64,000 bases of DNA from Saccharopolyspora elongata. GTDB lineage: Bacteria > Actinomycetota > Actinomycetes > Mycobacteriales > Pseudonocardiaceae. The notes beneath the pieces were generated by a model, which was not told the DNA's origin, did not search any database, and saw only the letters and a list, made by a program, of their open reading frames with translations. Each line of letters begins with the position of its first letter. Position 1 is the first letter of the stretch. Below are positions 19,749 through 27,805 of this stretch, piece after piece. The stretch covers positions 1-64,000 of the forward strand of contig NZ_SMKW01000030.1 in the NCBI RefSeq assembly GCF_004348985.1, written 5' to 3'. Made by a program: the position numbers and the translations under genes.

Positions 19749-20072
19749 ATGTCTTCCTCGCGGAAGGTAGCGACGGTCGTCGCCGGCCTGGCCATCATGC
19801 TCGGTGCCGGTGGAGTCGCGTTCGCCAGCACCACGAACTCGCCGGCCAACGACAGCAAGCCGATCACGGCGATCGAATGCCGGCCGGCCGAGGTGTTGCC
19901 GCCCGGCACGCCCACCGTGCCGGCGAAACCGGTCGACGATGTGTCGATCCCGTCGCTGCCGGGGGAGCCGATCGAATGCCAGCCTGCCGAGGTGCTGCCG
20001 CCCGGCACGCCCGGCGAGTCGGCGGAGCCGGTCGACGACGTGTCGACCGCGCCCATCGAGCTCGACAAGTAG
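19749..20072 (+). CDS. Small secreted protein with a duplicated cysteine-containing motif
   Basis: 107 residues. A signal peptide is clear (MSSSRKVATVVAGLAIMLGA, cleavage near AFA-S, residue 27). The mature part contains two copies of about 34 residues: IECRPAEVLPPGTP...PVDDVS and IECQPAEVLPPGTP...PVDDVS, each with one Cys. This means two Cys in all, which could form a disulphide or link proteins. The start ATG at 19749 has AGAAGGGA upstream. No function is recognised. It is divergent from the two-component system and may be its reporter or ligand. Confidence 0.72.
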   Translation: MSSSRKVATVVAGLAIMLGAGGVAFASTTNSPANDSKPITAIECRPAEVLPPGTPTVPAKPVDDVSIPSLPGEPIECQPAEVLPPGTPGESAEPVDDVSTAPIELDK

Positions 20073-20109
20073 GACAGCGGTCACGATGACCGCTTGAGGC
20101 AGATGTCCG

Positions 20110-20160
20110 ACGACACGATTCGTGGGGCCAGGTGGACCTCGGCCCCACGAATCGTGTCGT
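20110..20160. terminator. Strong 20-bp hairpin after the secreted-protein gene
   Basis: Arms ACGACACGATTCGTGGGGCC (20110-20129) and its exact complement at 20141-20160, with an 11-nt loop that can itself pair (AGGT/ACCT). It starts 38 bp after the stop and 107 bp before the SMR genes. There is no T-run; actinomycete terminators often lack one. Confidence 0.7.
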
Positions 20161-20266
20161 GATCGCCGTGGTCCTGGCGGAGTGCTGGAGCTTGATGTCA
20201 CCAGGCCATGCGGGCCGCGGTCATCGACCGGATCGAACGGCTGGCGACCGGGACGGGGCAGGAGGA

Positions 20267-20656
20267 ATGAACAGGTTGCTGATGCTGGGTGCCGCGATCG
20301 CGCTGGAAGTCGTCGGCACGTTGTCGCTGCGGGCGATGGGCGGGTTCGCGCAACCGTGGTGGCTGGTGCCCGTGGTGATCGGATACGTCGGTGCCTTCTA
20401 CCTCGTGGCGAAGGTGCTGGCCACCGGCCTGCCAGTGGGGGCCGTTTACGGGATCTGGGCCGCCTCCGGTGTCGCGCTGACCGCGATCTTCGGGGCCGTC
20501 ATCTTCGGCGACCCGCTGACCTGGGTGATCGGGCTGGGCATCGTGATGATCATCGGCGGGGTCCTGCTCGTCGAACTGGGTTCGCAGCGGGCCGAGCGTG
20601 CGCGGCACCAGGCCGGCGAGCCGCAAGGCGTGCTGAGCGCTTCGGGAAGCGAGTGA
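20267..20656 (+). CDS. SMR-family efflux subunit, first of a pair
   Basis: A 129-residue protein with four helices of the small multidrug resistance family. The SMR signature is present: conserved Glu14 in ALEVVGTLSL, GYVGAFYLVAKVL, and [18 protein letters not shown]. It ends in a charged 20-residue tail that the partner lacks. GGAGG sits unusually close to the ATG (1 nt), so initiation efficiency is doubtful. With the next gene it probably forms a heteromeric proton-coupled exporter of cationic compounds or guanidinium, like EbrAB. Confidence 0.88.
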   Translation: MNRLLMLGAAIALEVVGTLSLRAMGGFAQPWWLVPVVIGYVGAFYLVAKVLATGLPVGAVYGIWAASGVALTAIFGAVIFGDPLTWVIGLGIVMIIGGVLLVELGSQRAERARHQAGEPQGVLSASGSE

Positions 20657-20658
20657 TC

Positions 20659-20985
20659 ATGTGGTTGCTGCTCGTCGGTGCCATCGGGCTGGAGACCGTC
20701 GCGACCCTGTCGATGAAGGCATCGGAAGGCTTCACCAAGAAGGCCTGGATCGCGCCGGTCGTGCTGGGGTACGTCTGCGCGTTCGCGTTGCTCGGCGTCG
20801 TGCTGGGGCAGGGCATGCCGGTCGGGGTCGCCTACGGGATCTGGGCCGCGAGCGGTGTCGCGCTCACCGCGATCCTCGGCCGCGTCATCTTCCGCGACCC
20901 GCTGACGTGGGTCATGGCTGCCGGTGTCGTGCTCATCATCGGCGGCGTGCTGGTGGTCGAACTCGGTGCGCAGGCGGCGTACTGA
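20659..20985 (+). CDS. SMR-family efflux subunit, second of a pair
   Basis: A 108-residue four-helix protein with conserved Glu12 ([14 protein letters not shown]), [15 protein letters not shown] and [18 protein letters not shown]. It is similar to its partner through the whole length. The ATG at 20659 has GGAAG 9 nt upstream; a GTG at 20653 overlapping the previous stop (GTGA) is an equally possible coupled start adding two residues. Paired SMR genes generally give antiparallel heterodimers. Confidence 0.9.
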   Translation: MWLLLVGAIGLETVATLSMKASEGFTKKAWIAPVVLGYVCAFALLGVVLGQGMPVGVAYGIWAASGVALTAILGRVIFRDPLTWVMAAGVVLIIGGVLVVELGAQAAY

Positions 20986-21142
20986 TCTCCTTTGGCGAGA
21001 AGGGGAATGCCAGCAGCCGGGTTCCTCGAGACCGAGTTCACCGAACCTCCTCCGCGTCGGTTCCTGCTCGGGCGGCTCACCAAGCCTGCCCGAGCGCGCC
21101 GGAATGCGACCGCAACACCTGATCTGTTGTCGAGAGTTGGGA

Positions 21143-21403
21143 ATGGCGAGCCACCATGAGCATGACCGAGACGTCCCGGAGCCGGACCGGTTCGACATCA
21201 CTAGAACGCCGAGCGCCGGGCACCTCGCGTTCGGTTCGGGGGCGCACTACTGCCTCGGCGCGCCGCTCGCCAGGCTTGAGGGCGAAGTGTTCTTCGCGGC
21301 GGTCGCTCAGCGCCTGCCCGGGCTGGTCAGGGACGGCGAGGCGCCGCACCGGCGGCTGATGGCGTTGCGCGGCCTCGGCGAACTGCCGGTGCGGCTCGGC
21401 TGA
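21143..21403 (+). pseudogene. Cytochrome P450 C-terminal remnant
   Basis: Only the last 70 or so residues of a P450 remain: EPDRFDITR, the haem-binding loop [19 protein letters not shown] with the axial Cys, and the C-terminal [10 protein letters not shown]. The I-helix, ExxR and N-terminal four-fifths are absent, and the DNA before 21143 shows no P450 sequence in any frame. It cannot be a functional enzyme. Confidence 0.85.
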
Positions 21404-21498
21404 CTCCGCCAGCGCCTGCGACGCCACCGTTCGCGACTGCTCGACGCTGCTTGCGGTTTCCCCTCGTTCCGTGTGGGGATTCCCTGGTACTGAAACGC

Positions 21499-21531
21499 GA
21501 CGCGGCTCCTCCCGTCGGGAGGAGCCGCGTC
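21499..21531 (-). terminator. Terminator of the cold-shock gene
   Basis: A perfect 15-bp stem GACGCGGCTCCTCCC / GGGAGGAGCCGCGTC with a 3-nt loop, 31 bp after the stop of the minus-strand csp gene. Confidence 0.8.
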
Positions 21532-21562
21532 GATGTTATTAACCGCTAGCGTCTGAGGATGC

Positions 21563-21766
21563 TCAGAGCGGGCGGACGCTGCTGGCCTGCGGGCCCTTCG
21601 GGCCCTGCGTGACCTCGAAGTTGACCTGCTGGTTCTCCTCCAGCGTGCGGAAGCCGCTGGAGTCGATCGCCGAGTAGTGGACGAACACGTCAGCGCCGCC
21701 GTCGTCGGGGGCGATGAAGCCGAAGCCCTTTTCGGCGTTGAACCACTTGACGGTTCCCTGTGCCAT
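21563..21766 (-). CDS. cspA: Cold-shock domain RNA chaperone
   Basis: A 67-residue CspA-family protein with RNP1 KGFGFI and RNP2 VFVHYSAI. It binds single-stranded RNA/DNA and melts mRNA structure. The ATG has GGAGA upstream. A gene-free leader of up to 190 bp separates it from the next gene, as is usual for csp mRNAs with long 5' UTRs. Confidence 0.96.
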   Translation of the reverse strand: MAQGTVKWFNAEKGFGFIAPDDGGADVFVHYSAIDSSGFRTLEENQQVNFEVTQGPKGPQASSVRPL

Positions 21767-21966
21767 TTACTGTCTCCTCTGTGGAACTGAAGACGGACCG
21801 CCGCCGGTGCGGCAACCCGGGCCGTAGTTTCAGACGGCTACCACTTCAGCTGAACCAAAGGGAGAAGCTCGCCCGCAACTCGTCCTGCGAGCGTGCCGAG
21901 AACACGAACTCAGAATTCAATACGACCGAGGTCAGATTAGCACCTCCGGGGCTCGCTGTGTGCCCG

Positions 21967-22338
21967 GTGACCGACAGGTTCGGCGGATGGCTGGATGATG
22001 TGGGCGTGGATGTGAGTGGGCGGGACGAGCTGCTGGGGGCGGCCGAGGCGCTTGAGCGGCTTGCCGCCGTTTCGACCGGTGGCGATTGGCGGGTCGGGGG
22101 CTTGCTCGCGACCAGGCCGGATGTCGTTGCGGATCTCGGTGGTGGCTCGACCGAGCACGTCGCGGAGGCGCGGGCCGGCAGCGCTCGGTGGATCGCCGCT
22201 CTTTCGCCTGCCCTGGCCGGGCCCCTTGCCGCGTGGCTCCGGTCGGTCGCCCGGGCGGAACCCGTCGACGCCGAGGCCCTGGCGTTCGCCCGTGCCCTGC
22301 GACGGCGGCTCCCCGGGCCATCGTCAACTCATGGTTGA
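21967..22338 (+). CDS. Conserved small protein upstream of the Clp_N regulator
   Basis: About 123 residues, soluble, Ala/Leu-rich and helical. It has WRVGGLLATRPDVVADLGG and TEHVAEARAGSARWIAALSPALAGPLAAWLR, a pattern I associate with uncharacterised actinobacterial proteins that predict sequence-length bookkeeping-type helices; no function is known. The start is uncertain: GTG 21967 or 21958, neither with a clear Shine-Dalgarno. The stop lies inside the first operator of the next gene. Confidence 0.5.
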   Translation: MTDRFGGWLDDVGVDVSGRDELLGAAEALERLAAVSTGGDWRVGGLLATRPDVVADLGGGSTEHVAEARAGSARWIAALSPALAGPLAAWLRSVARAEPVDAEALAFARALRRRLPGPSSTHG

Positions 22339-22368
22339 CGACAATCGAACGTCAACCTATGGTTGACG
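22322..22368 (+). promoter_or_regulatory. Double palindromic operator over the Clp_N gene start
   Basis: Two 19-bp dyads with the shared half-sites CGTCAAC...GTTGACG: CGTCAACTCATGGTTGACG at 22322-22340 and CGTCAACCTATGGTTGACG at 22350-22368, 28 bp apart. The second ends 2 bp before the ATG. No Shine-Dalgarno is present, so transcription may start at or near the ATG and be blocked when both sites are filled. Confidence 0.8.
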
Positions 22369-22369
22369 C

Positions 22370-23095
22370 ATGGACAAGGTACAGGTTTCCGACCACGTTT
22401 CGCTGGACGCGTTGATCCAGGCCATCAAGAAGGCGCACACCGATGCCCTCGACCAGCTCTCCGATGCCGTCATCGCCGCCGATCACCTCGGGGAGGTCGC
22501 CGATCACCTGATCGGGCACTTCGTCGACCAGGCCCGGCGGTCCGGCGCTTCCTGGACCGAGATAGGCAAGAGCATGGGCGTCTCGAAGCAGGCCGCCCAG
22601 AAGCGGTTCGTGCCGAAGGCCGACGCCGGCCTCGACATGAGCCAGGGATTCGCCCGGTACACCGACCGCGCGCGGAATGTCGTGGTGGTGTCGCAGGCAG
22701 AGGCCCGCACCTCGGGCAGCGTCGAGATCACGCCCGAGCACCTGGTGCTGGGGCTGCTGGGCGAGCCGAACGGGCTCGGCGCGAAGGCGATCGTCGCTCA
22801 GGGCGTGTCGCTGGACGCCGTCCGGGAGTCCGCGGCCGAGGCGCTGCCGCCTGCCGCCGACGAAGTGCCGCATCTCATCCCGTTCGACGCCGCGGCGAAG
22901 AAGGTGCTGGAGCTGACCTTCCGGGAGGCGCTGCGGATGGGGCACAACTACGTCGGCACCGAGCACATCCTGCTCGCGCTGTTGGAGAACGAGGACGGCA
23001 CCGGTGTGCTCTCCGGGCTGGGCATCGAGAAAGCCGCGGCCGAAGCCAACATCACCGCTGCGCTCGACGCGATCGTGGCCGCCCGGGAGGAGTGA
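22370..23095 (+). CDS. Clp N-terminal-domain protein with a helix-turn-helix
   Basis: A 241-residue cytoplasmic protein. Residues 1-80 carry a helix-turn-helix-like segment (SGASWTEIGKSMGVSKQAAQKRF, 59-81). Residues 90-240 contain two Clp_N repeats (ITPEHLVLGLLGEPNGLGAKAIV and VGTEHILLALLENEDGTGVL), the adaptor-binding domain of ClpA/ClpC. There are no AAA+ modules. It could be a DNA-binding regulator sensing Clp substrates or adaptors. The two GTCAAC/GTTGAC dyads at its start suggest that it represses itself. Confidence 0.82.
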   Translation: MDKVQVSDHVSLDALIQAIKKAHTDALDQLSDAVIAADHLGEVADHLIGHFVDQARRSGASWTEIGKSMGVSKQAAQKRFVPKADAGLDMSQGFARYTDRARNVVVVSQAEARTSGSVEITPEHLVLGLLGEPNGLGAKAIVAQGVSLDAVRESAAEALPPAADEVPHLIPFDAAAKKVLELTFREALRMGHNYVGTEHILLALLENEDGTGVLSGLGIEKAAAEANITAALDAIVAAREE

Positions 23096-23229
23096 GCCAC
23101 CTGGCGGCGGAGCCCGTTGGCCTGCGGGGATGTCGACGGGCTCCGCAACCGCGCGCCCGCCGGTTTCGCCTCGTCCGCGGCCGGGCAACCGCTGATGATG
23201 GCAGTCGGGTGCCGGTGAAGGGATCGATC

Positions 23230-23688
23230 ATGGGTGGCGAGGAATCCGCGGTGGGTCGGGCTCGGTTGACCGAGGAGATCCGCACGTTGCGCGCGCGGCG
23301 GCAGCAGTTGGTCGACGAGCTGAGGCAGGGCGACGAATCCGGGGACCGGGGCGACGCCGCGCAGGAGTTGCAGGGCGGTGACGAGCTCGTCGCGATCGAC
23401 GACCGCATCGCCGAGCTGGAAGAAATCCTCGCCGGCGGGCCGTCCGACGTCCGGGGCTTGGCGGCCGGTACCGAGGTGACCTTGCGGTTGCCCGACGGCG
23501 CGACGCAGGCCTACCGCGTCGTGGCGATCCCGGAGGAGATCCCCGACGGCGAGGAGGACACCACGTTCACCTCCGACAGCCCGCTGGGCCTGGCGGTGGC
23601 CGGGAGTCGCCCGGGGGAGATGATCGGCTTCCCGACGCCGGAAGGCAAGACGAGCGTCGAGGTCGTCAGCATCCGGCCGCCGGACTGA
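23230..23688 (+). CDS. GreA/GreB-like transcription factor
   Basis: 152 residues: an N-terminal coiled coil (5-70, RARLTEEIRTLRARRQQLVDE...AIDDRIAELEEIL) and a C-terminal GreA/GreB FKBP-like domain (75-150, SPLGLAVAGSRPGEMIGFPTP). It is similar to secondary-channel factors that act on RNA polymerase. The coiled-coil tip is QGDESGDRGDAAQE, rich in acidic residues as needed for cleavage factors. ATG 23230 with GAAGGGA is preferred. Whether it cleaves RNA or inhibits polymerase, as mycobacterial Gfh-like proteins do, is open. Confidence 0.8.
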   Translation: MGGEESAVGRARLTEEIRTLRARRQQLVDELRQGDESGDRGDAAQELQGGDELVAIDDRIAELEEILAGGPSDVRGLAAGTEVTLRLPDGATQAYRVVAIPEEIPDGEEDTTFTSDSPLGLAVAGSRPGEMIGFPTPEGKTSVEVVSIRPPD

Positions 23689-23705
23689 GTTGATCCACAG
23701 CGGAT

Positions 23706-23744
23706 GGAAGGGTGCCTCCCACCCCGGGCGGGAGGCACCCTTCC
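23706..23744. terminator. Bidirectional terminator
   Basis: A perfect 15-bp stem GGAAGGGTGCCTCCC / GGGAGGCACCCTTCC with a 9-nt loop, between the convergent gre-like gene and the oxidoreductase gene. Confidence 0.85.
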
Positions 23745-23749
23745 GCCGC

Positions 23750-26700
23750 TCATGATGCGGCGACGACCTCGGCGGTTTCCAGCGACCTGAGCAGTTCGGC
23801 CTGGCGCCGGCGGTAGGTCTCGACGTTCGCCAGCTTGATCTCCTCGTAGCCGCGGACGACGTCCGGCAGCTCGGCCAGCTCCAGGACCGCCGGGTGGTCC
23901 GGCGTCGCCAGGGCCTTGGTGATCGCCGTCCGGTACTCGCCGACCAGCTCCCGCTCGACGCGGCGGACCTCGGCGTAGCCGAACGGGTCCAGACGGGTGC
24001 CGCGGACCTTCCGCGCCGCGCGCAGCACCCGCAGCACGTTGCCGAACCAGGGGCCGAGGCTGATCTTCCGCTTCATGCCGAGCGCGCGGAGCACCGGCGG
24101 GTGCAGGCGGAACGCGAACCGGGAGCCCGCGCCGAACTGGGCTTCGATGTCGGCCCGCAGCCGCTCGTCGAGCGAGAGGCGGGCGACCTCGTACTCGTCC
24201 TTGTAGGCCATCAGCTTGTAGAGGTTGCGGGCCACCGCCTCGGTCACCGCGTCCTCCCCGCGGCCGCGCACCTCCTCGACGAATTCCGCGTAGGCGCGCG
24301 CGTAGTTCTCGTCGTGGTAGTCGACGAGGTCGGGAATCCGGATGTCCAGCAGCCGCGCCAGTTCCGAGCCCTCGGTGGCCTTGACCAGCGCCCGAGCCCG
24401 CCGCGCCGCCGCGCCGGGCTCGCGGGGGGCCGCCGGCGGCGGGGTGATCTCGGCCTGCAGCGCGTCCGGGTCCGCGATCGCCTGGCGGCCGCGGCGGAAC
24501 GCCTGGATGTTGGCCGCCACCGCCGTCCCGTTGAGCTCGATCGCGCGCTCGATGCTGTCGGCCGACAGCTGCAGCGAACCCGCCTGGTAAGCCGCGCCGA
24601 GCTGCAGGATGTTGGCGAACTGGTCGTCGTCGAACAGCTGCTCGGCGAGGCCGCGCGCATCCAGGTAGAAGGCCCGCGCGGTGGCGTCGTCGAGGGTTGC
24701 GCGGATGCCGGACTGCACCGGGAACGAGACGGCGGTGTCCACGACCATCCGGCCGGTCGGGACCTCGGTGGTGGACACCACCGCCGTCGTCCGCTCGGCG
24801 TCGGCCGCCGCGAGGTGCACCGGATCGGCCGCCACCAGCAGGTCGCAACCGAGGTACAGGTCGCACTCGCCGGCGGCCAGTTTCGGCGCCTGCGCAACGG
24901 GTTCCGCGGTGATCTTGAGGTCGGAGACCACCGCGCCGCCCTTCTGCGCGAGGCCGATCTGGTCGAGCGTGCGGACCTGCCGGCCGTCGATCACCGCCGC
25001 CGTTGCGAGGATCTGCGTGACCGTGACGACGCCGGTGCCGCCGATGCCGGTGATGCGGACGGTGAAGTCGCCGGTCCCGCGCTCGGGCTCGGGCAGCTCG
25101 CCGGCGCTGACCTCGCTGATCTCGCGGCGCACCGTTCGGCCGCTGGGCACCACGGTCAGGAACGACGGGCAGTCGCCGGCCAGGCAGGAGTAGTCGACGT
25201 TGCACGAGGACTGGTGGATCTGCGTCTTGCGGCCGAACTCGGTCGATACCGGCTGCACCGAGAGGCAGTTGGACTTGGCGCCGCAATCCCCGCAGCCCTC
25301 GCAGACCCGCTCGTTGATCAGCACCTTCTCCGGCGACGTCGGCTGCTTGCCGCGGCGGCGCTTGCGGCGCTTCTCGGCCGCGCACTCCTGGTCGTGGACC
25401 AGCACCGTCACGCCGGGCACGGCGGCCAGTTCTTCTTGCGCCCGCAGCAGATCGTCGCGGTGCCGGACCTCGACGCCGCGGGGCAGCTTGCCCGCCAGCC
25501 GCTTCGGCGCATCGCTGGTGACGATCACCTTGGCGACGCCTTCCAGCAGCAGGACCTCGGTCAGCCGCGCCAGCGGCAGAGCGCCGACCGCGTCCTGACC
25601 GCCGGTCATCGCCACGGCCGAGTTGTGCAGCAGCTTGTAGGTGATGTTGACCCCGGCGGCGACCGCCGCGCGCACGGCGAGGCTGCCGGAGTGCGTGAAG
25701 GTGCCGTCGCCGATGTTCTGCACGAAGTGCTCGGTGCCGACGAACGGGGCCATGCCGATCCACTGGGCGCCCTCGCCGCCCATCTGCGTGATGCCGACGA
25801 CGTCGCCGACCTGGTCGGCGTCCATGAACAGCGCCATCGTGTGGCAGCCGATACCGGCGCCCACCACCGTCCCGTCGGGCACCTTCGTCGACGAGTTGTG
25901 CGGGCAGCCCGAGCAGAAGTACGGCGTGCGCGCCAGCAGGGGGACGGCGATGCGCTCGCGGCGGCGGCGCTGCCGCCAGGCGTTGACCGGCTCGATCTCG
26001 CCGTGCGCGGTCAGCCGGCCGGCCAGGCCCTTGGCGATGCGGTCCGGGTCGAGCTCGCCGAGCTCGGTGAACAGCGTGCCGCCGTCCGGCCCCTTCTTGC
26101 CGTGGACGGCCGGGGCGCCGGGCTGGCCGTAGAGGACCTCCTTGATGGCCGTTTCGAGGAACGAGCGCTTCTCCTCGACCACGACGATCTCGGTCAGCCC
26201 GGTCGCGAAGTCCCGGATGAGCTGCGGGTCGAGCGGGTAGATCGCGCCGAGCTTGAGCAGCCGGATTCCGTAGGCGGCCAGCTCCGCTTCGCCGAGGCCG
26301 AGCGCCCGCAGCGCCTGCCGGATGTCCAAATAGGACTTCCCGGCCGCCACGATGCCGATCCGGTCCGCCGGGCCCGAGCGCACCACCCGGTTGACGCCGC
26401 TGCGCCGGAGGTATTCCACCGCCAGCGGCAGGCGTCGGTTGTGCAGGCTGTGCTCCAGCCCGGCGAGCTCGGCGCCGAGCAGGCGCGCGCTGGGGCGGTG
26501 CGAGTACGGCTTGAGCTCGGCCGGGATCTCGGGCGCGGCCCAGTCCGGCGTCACGACCGCCGTGCCGGCCGCGTCCGCGACGTTGGCGACCACCTTGATC
26601 GACGTCCACAACCCGCTGGCCCGCGACATCTCCACCGCGTGCAGCCCGAAGTCGAGCAGGTCCTGCGAGTCCGCCGGAAAGAACACCGGCATCGCCAGGT

Positions 26701-27187
26701 CCGCGAGCGCCGCCTCCGAGGCCGCCGGAACCGTCGAGGACTTCGCGTTCGGGTCGTCGCCGATCAGCGCGACCGCGCCGCCGCGCGGGTTCGTGCCCGC
26801 GAGGTTGGCGTGGCGCAGCGCGTCGCTGGCCCGGTCCAGGCCCGGCGCCTTGCCGTACCAGACGCCGACGACGCCGTCCGGGCGCTGCGTGCCGAGCCCC
26901 TCGGTGAGCTGGCTGCCCATCACCGACGTCGCGGCCAGCTCCTCGTTCAGGCCAGGCTGGTGGACCACGTCGTGGTCGGCGAGCAGCTTCGCGCGGCGGG
27001 CCAGCTCCAGGTCGAACCCGGCCAGCGGCGAACCCTCGTAGCCGGAGACGAACGCCGCGGTGCGCAGTTCGTGGCGGCGGTCGTGCCGGATCCGGTCGAA
27101 CAACAACCGCACCAGGGCCTGCACCCCGGTCACGTAGACGGTCCCCGACTCCTGGAGGTAGCGGTCGTCCAGGGTGAAGGCGGCCAT
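23750..27187 (-). CDS. Fused indolepyruvate:ferredoxin oxidoreductase
   Basis: 1145 residues, an IorA-IorB fusion. It decarboxylates aryl- or branched 2-oxo acids to acyl-CoA with ThDP and ferredoxin in amino-acid breakdown. In order: an N-terminal pyrimidine-binding region (AAFVSGYEGSPLAGFD), the ThDP region (FCSGCPHNSSTKVPDG...GIGCHTMALFM), Fe-S cysteines (NERVCEGCGDCG, SCLAGDCPSF), and the C-terminal gamma domain (ITGIGGTGVVTV, GLAQKGGAVVSDLKI). It is divergent from an Lrp regulator, which fits amino-acid control. No maturation gene is nearby. Confidence 0.92.
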   Translation of the reverse strand: MAAFTLDDRYLQESGTVYVTGVQALVRLLFDRIRHDRRHELRTAAFVSGYEGSPLAGFDLELARRAKLLADHDVVHQPGLNEELAATSVMGSQLTEGLGTQRPDGVVGVWYGKAPGLDRASDALRHANLAGTNPRGGAVALIGDDPNAKSSTVPAASEAALADLAMPVFFPADSQDLLDFGLHAVEMSRASGLWTSIKVVANVADAAGTAVVTPDWAAPEIPAELKPYSHRPSARLLGAELAGLEHSLHNRRLPLAVEYLRRSGVNRVVRSGPADRIGIVAAGKSYLDIRQALRALGLGEAELAAYGIRLLKLGAIYPLDPQLIRDFATGLTEIVVVEEKRSFLETAIKEVLYGQPGAPAVHGKKGPDGGTLFTELGELDPDRIAKGLAGRLTAHGEIEPVNAWRQRRRRERIAVPLLARTPYFCSGCPHNSSTKVPDGTVVGAGIGCHTMALFMDADQVGDVVGITQMGGEGAQWIGMAPFVGTEHFVQNIGDGTFTHSGSLAVRAAVAAGVNITYKLLHNSAVAMTGGQDAVGALPLARLTEVLLLEGVAKVIVTSDAPKRLAGKLPRGVEVRHRDDLLRAQEELAAVPGVTVLVHDQECAAEKRRKRRRGKQPTSPEKVLINERVCEGCGDCGAKSNCLSVQPVSTEFGRKTQIHQSSCNVDYSCLAGDCPSFLTVVPSGRTVRREISEVSAGELPEPERGTGDFTVRITGIGGTGVVTVTQILATAAVIDGRQVRTLDQIGLAQKGGAVVSDLKITAEPVAQAPKLAAGECDLYLGCDLLVAADPVHLAAADAERTTAVVSTTEVPTGRMVVDTAVSFPVQSGIRATLDDATARAFYLDARGLAEQLFDDDQFANILQLGAAYQAGSLQLSADSIERAIELNGTAVAANIQAFRRGRQAIADPDALQAEITPPPAAPREPGAAARRARALVKATEGSELARLLDIRIPDLVDYHDENYARAYAEFVEEVRGRGEDAVTEAVARNLYKLMAYKDEYEVARLSLDERLRADIEAQFGAGSRFAFRLHPPVLRALGMKRKISLGPWFGNVLRVLRAARKVRGTRLDPFGYAEVRRVERELVGEYRTAITKALATPDHPAVLELAELPDVVRGYEEIKLANVETYRRRQAELLRSLETAEVVAAS

Positions 27188-27332
27188 GTCGAACTCCCTC
27201 GGTCGGGCACGCGGATCGTGATCGCCGACACTTCAGCGGATGTGCGATGTGGCGCACAACACCGAGACCCGAAACTGCGGGAACCACGCAAACTTCGGTG
27301 GTGCAGATGCCGTCGGACGCCCGAATTTTGCG

Positions 27333-27338
27333 TAACAT
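27333..27338 (+). promoter_or_regulatory. -10 box for a leaderless Lrp transcript
   Basis: TAACAT matches TANNNT and ends 8 nt before the ATG at 27347. No Shine-Dalgarno is present, so the mRNA probably begins at or next to the start codon. Confidence 0.5.
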
Positions 27339-27346
27339 CGCGGTCC

Positions 27347-27796
27347 ATGGCCGACCCGACGCTCGATGCGACAGATCACGAAATCCTGGCTCTGCTGCGC
27401 GAGGACGCGCGGCGGACGCTGTCGGACATCGCCGGCCGGGTGACGCTGTCGACGGCCGCCGTGAAGCGGCGGATCGACCGGTTGGAGGAGGCCGGCGTGA
27501 TCCGCGGGTACACAGTGCAGGTGGATCACGCGAAGCTCGGCTGGGCCGTCGAGGCTTTCATCGAGCTGCGGTTCCTGGGCACCAGCGGCGTGGACGAGAT
27601 CATCCAGACGACGACCCGGATGCCCGAGGCGCAGGCGGTGTTCACGATCGCGGGCGACCCGGATGCGCTGGTGTGGCTGCGGGTCCGGGACATGGCGCAC
27701 CTGCAGCGCACCATCGACGAGATCCGCCGGAGCCATCGGGTCACCAGCACCAAGACCCTGATCGCCCTGGACTCCTGGCAACGCAGCCGCCGCTGA
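27347..27796 (+). CDS. Lrp/AsnC-family regulator
   Basis: 149 residues: N-terminal helix-turn-helix (LDATDHEILALLREDARRTL, LSTAAVKRRIDRLEEAGVIRGY) and a C-terminal ligand-binding RAM domain (70-140). It is a feast/famine regulator that forms dimers or octamers and senses amino acids. It is divergent from the oxidoreductase gene with a 159-bp shared intergenic region, so that gene is the probable target. It ends 10 bp before a dispersed repeat element. Confidence 0.93.
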   Translation: MADPTLDATDHEILALLREDARRTLSDIAGRVTLSTAAVKRRIDRLEEAGVIRGYTVQVDHAKLGWAVEAFIELRFLGTSGVDEIIQTTTRMPEAQAVFTIAGDPDALVWLRVRDMAHLQRTIDEIRRSHRVTSTKTLIALDSWQRSRR

Positions 27797-27805
27797 GCGG
27801 AACCT

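Noticed and set aside
20161-20266. Possible guanidine riboswitch before the SMR genes (two ACGG motifs near 20236 and 20253)
   Set aside because: The motifs are not in the loops of pairing stems, and the known guanidine-I, -II and -III patterns could not be built from the sequence.
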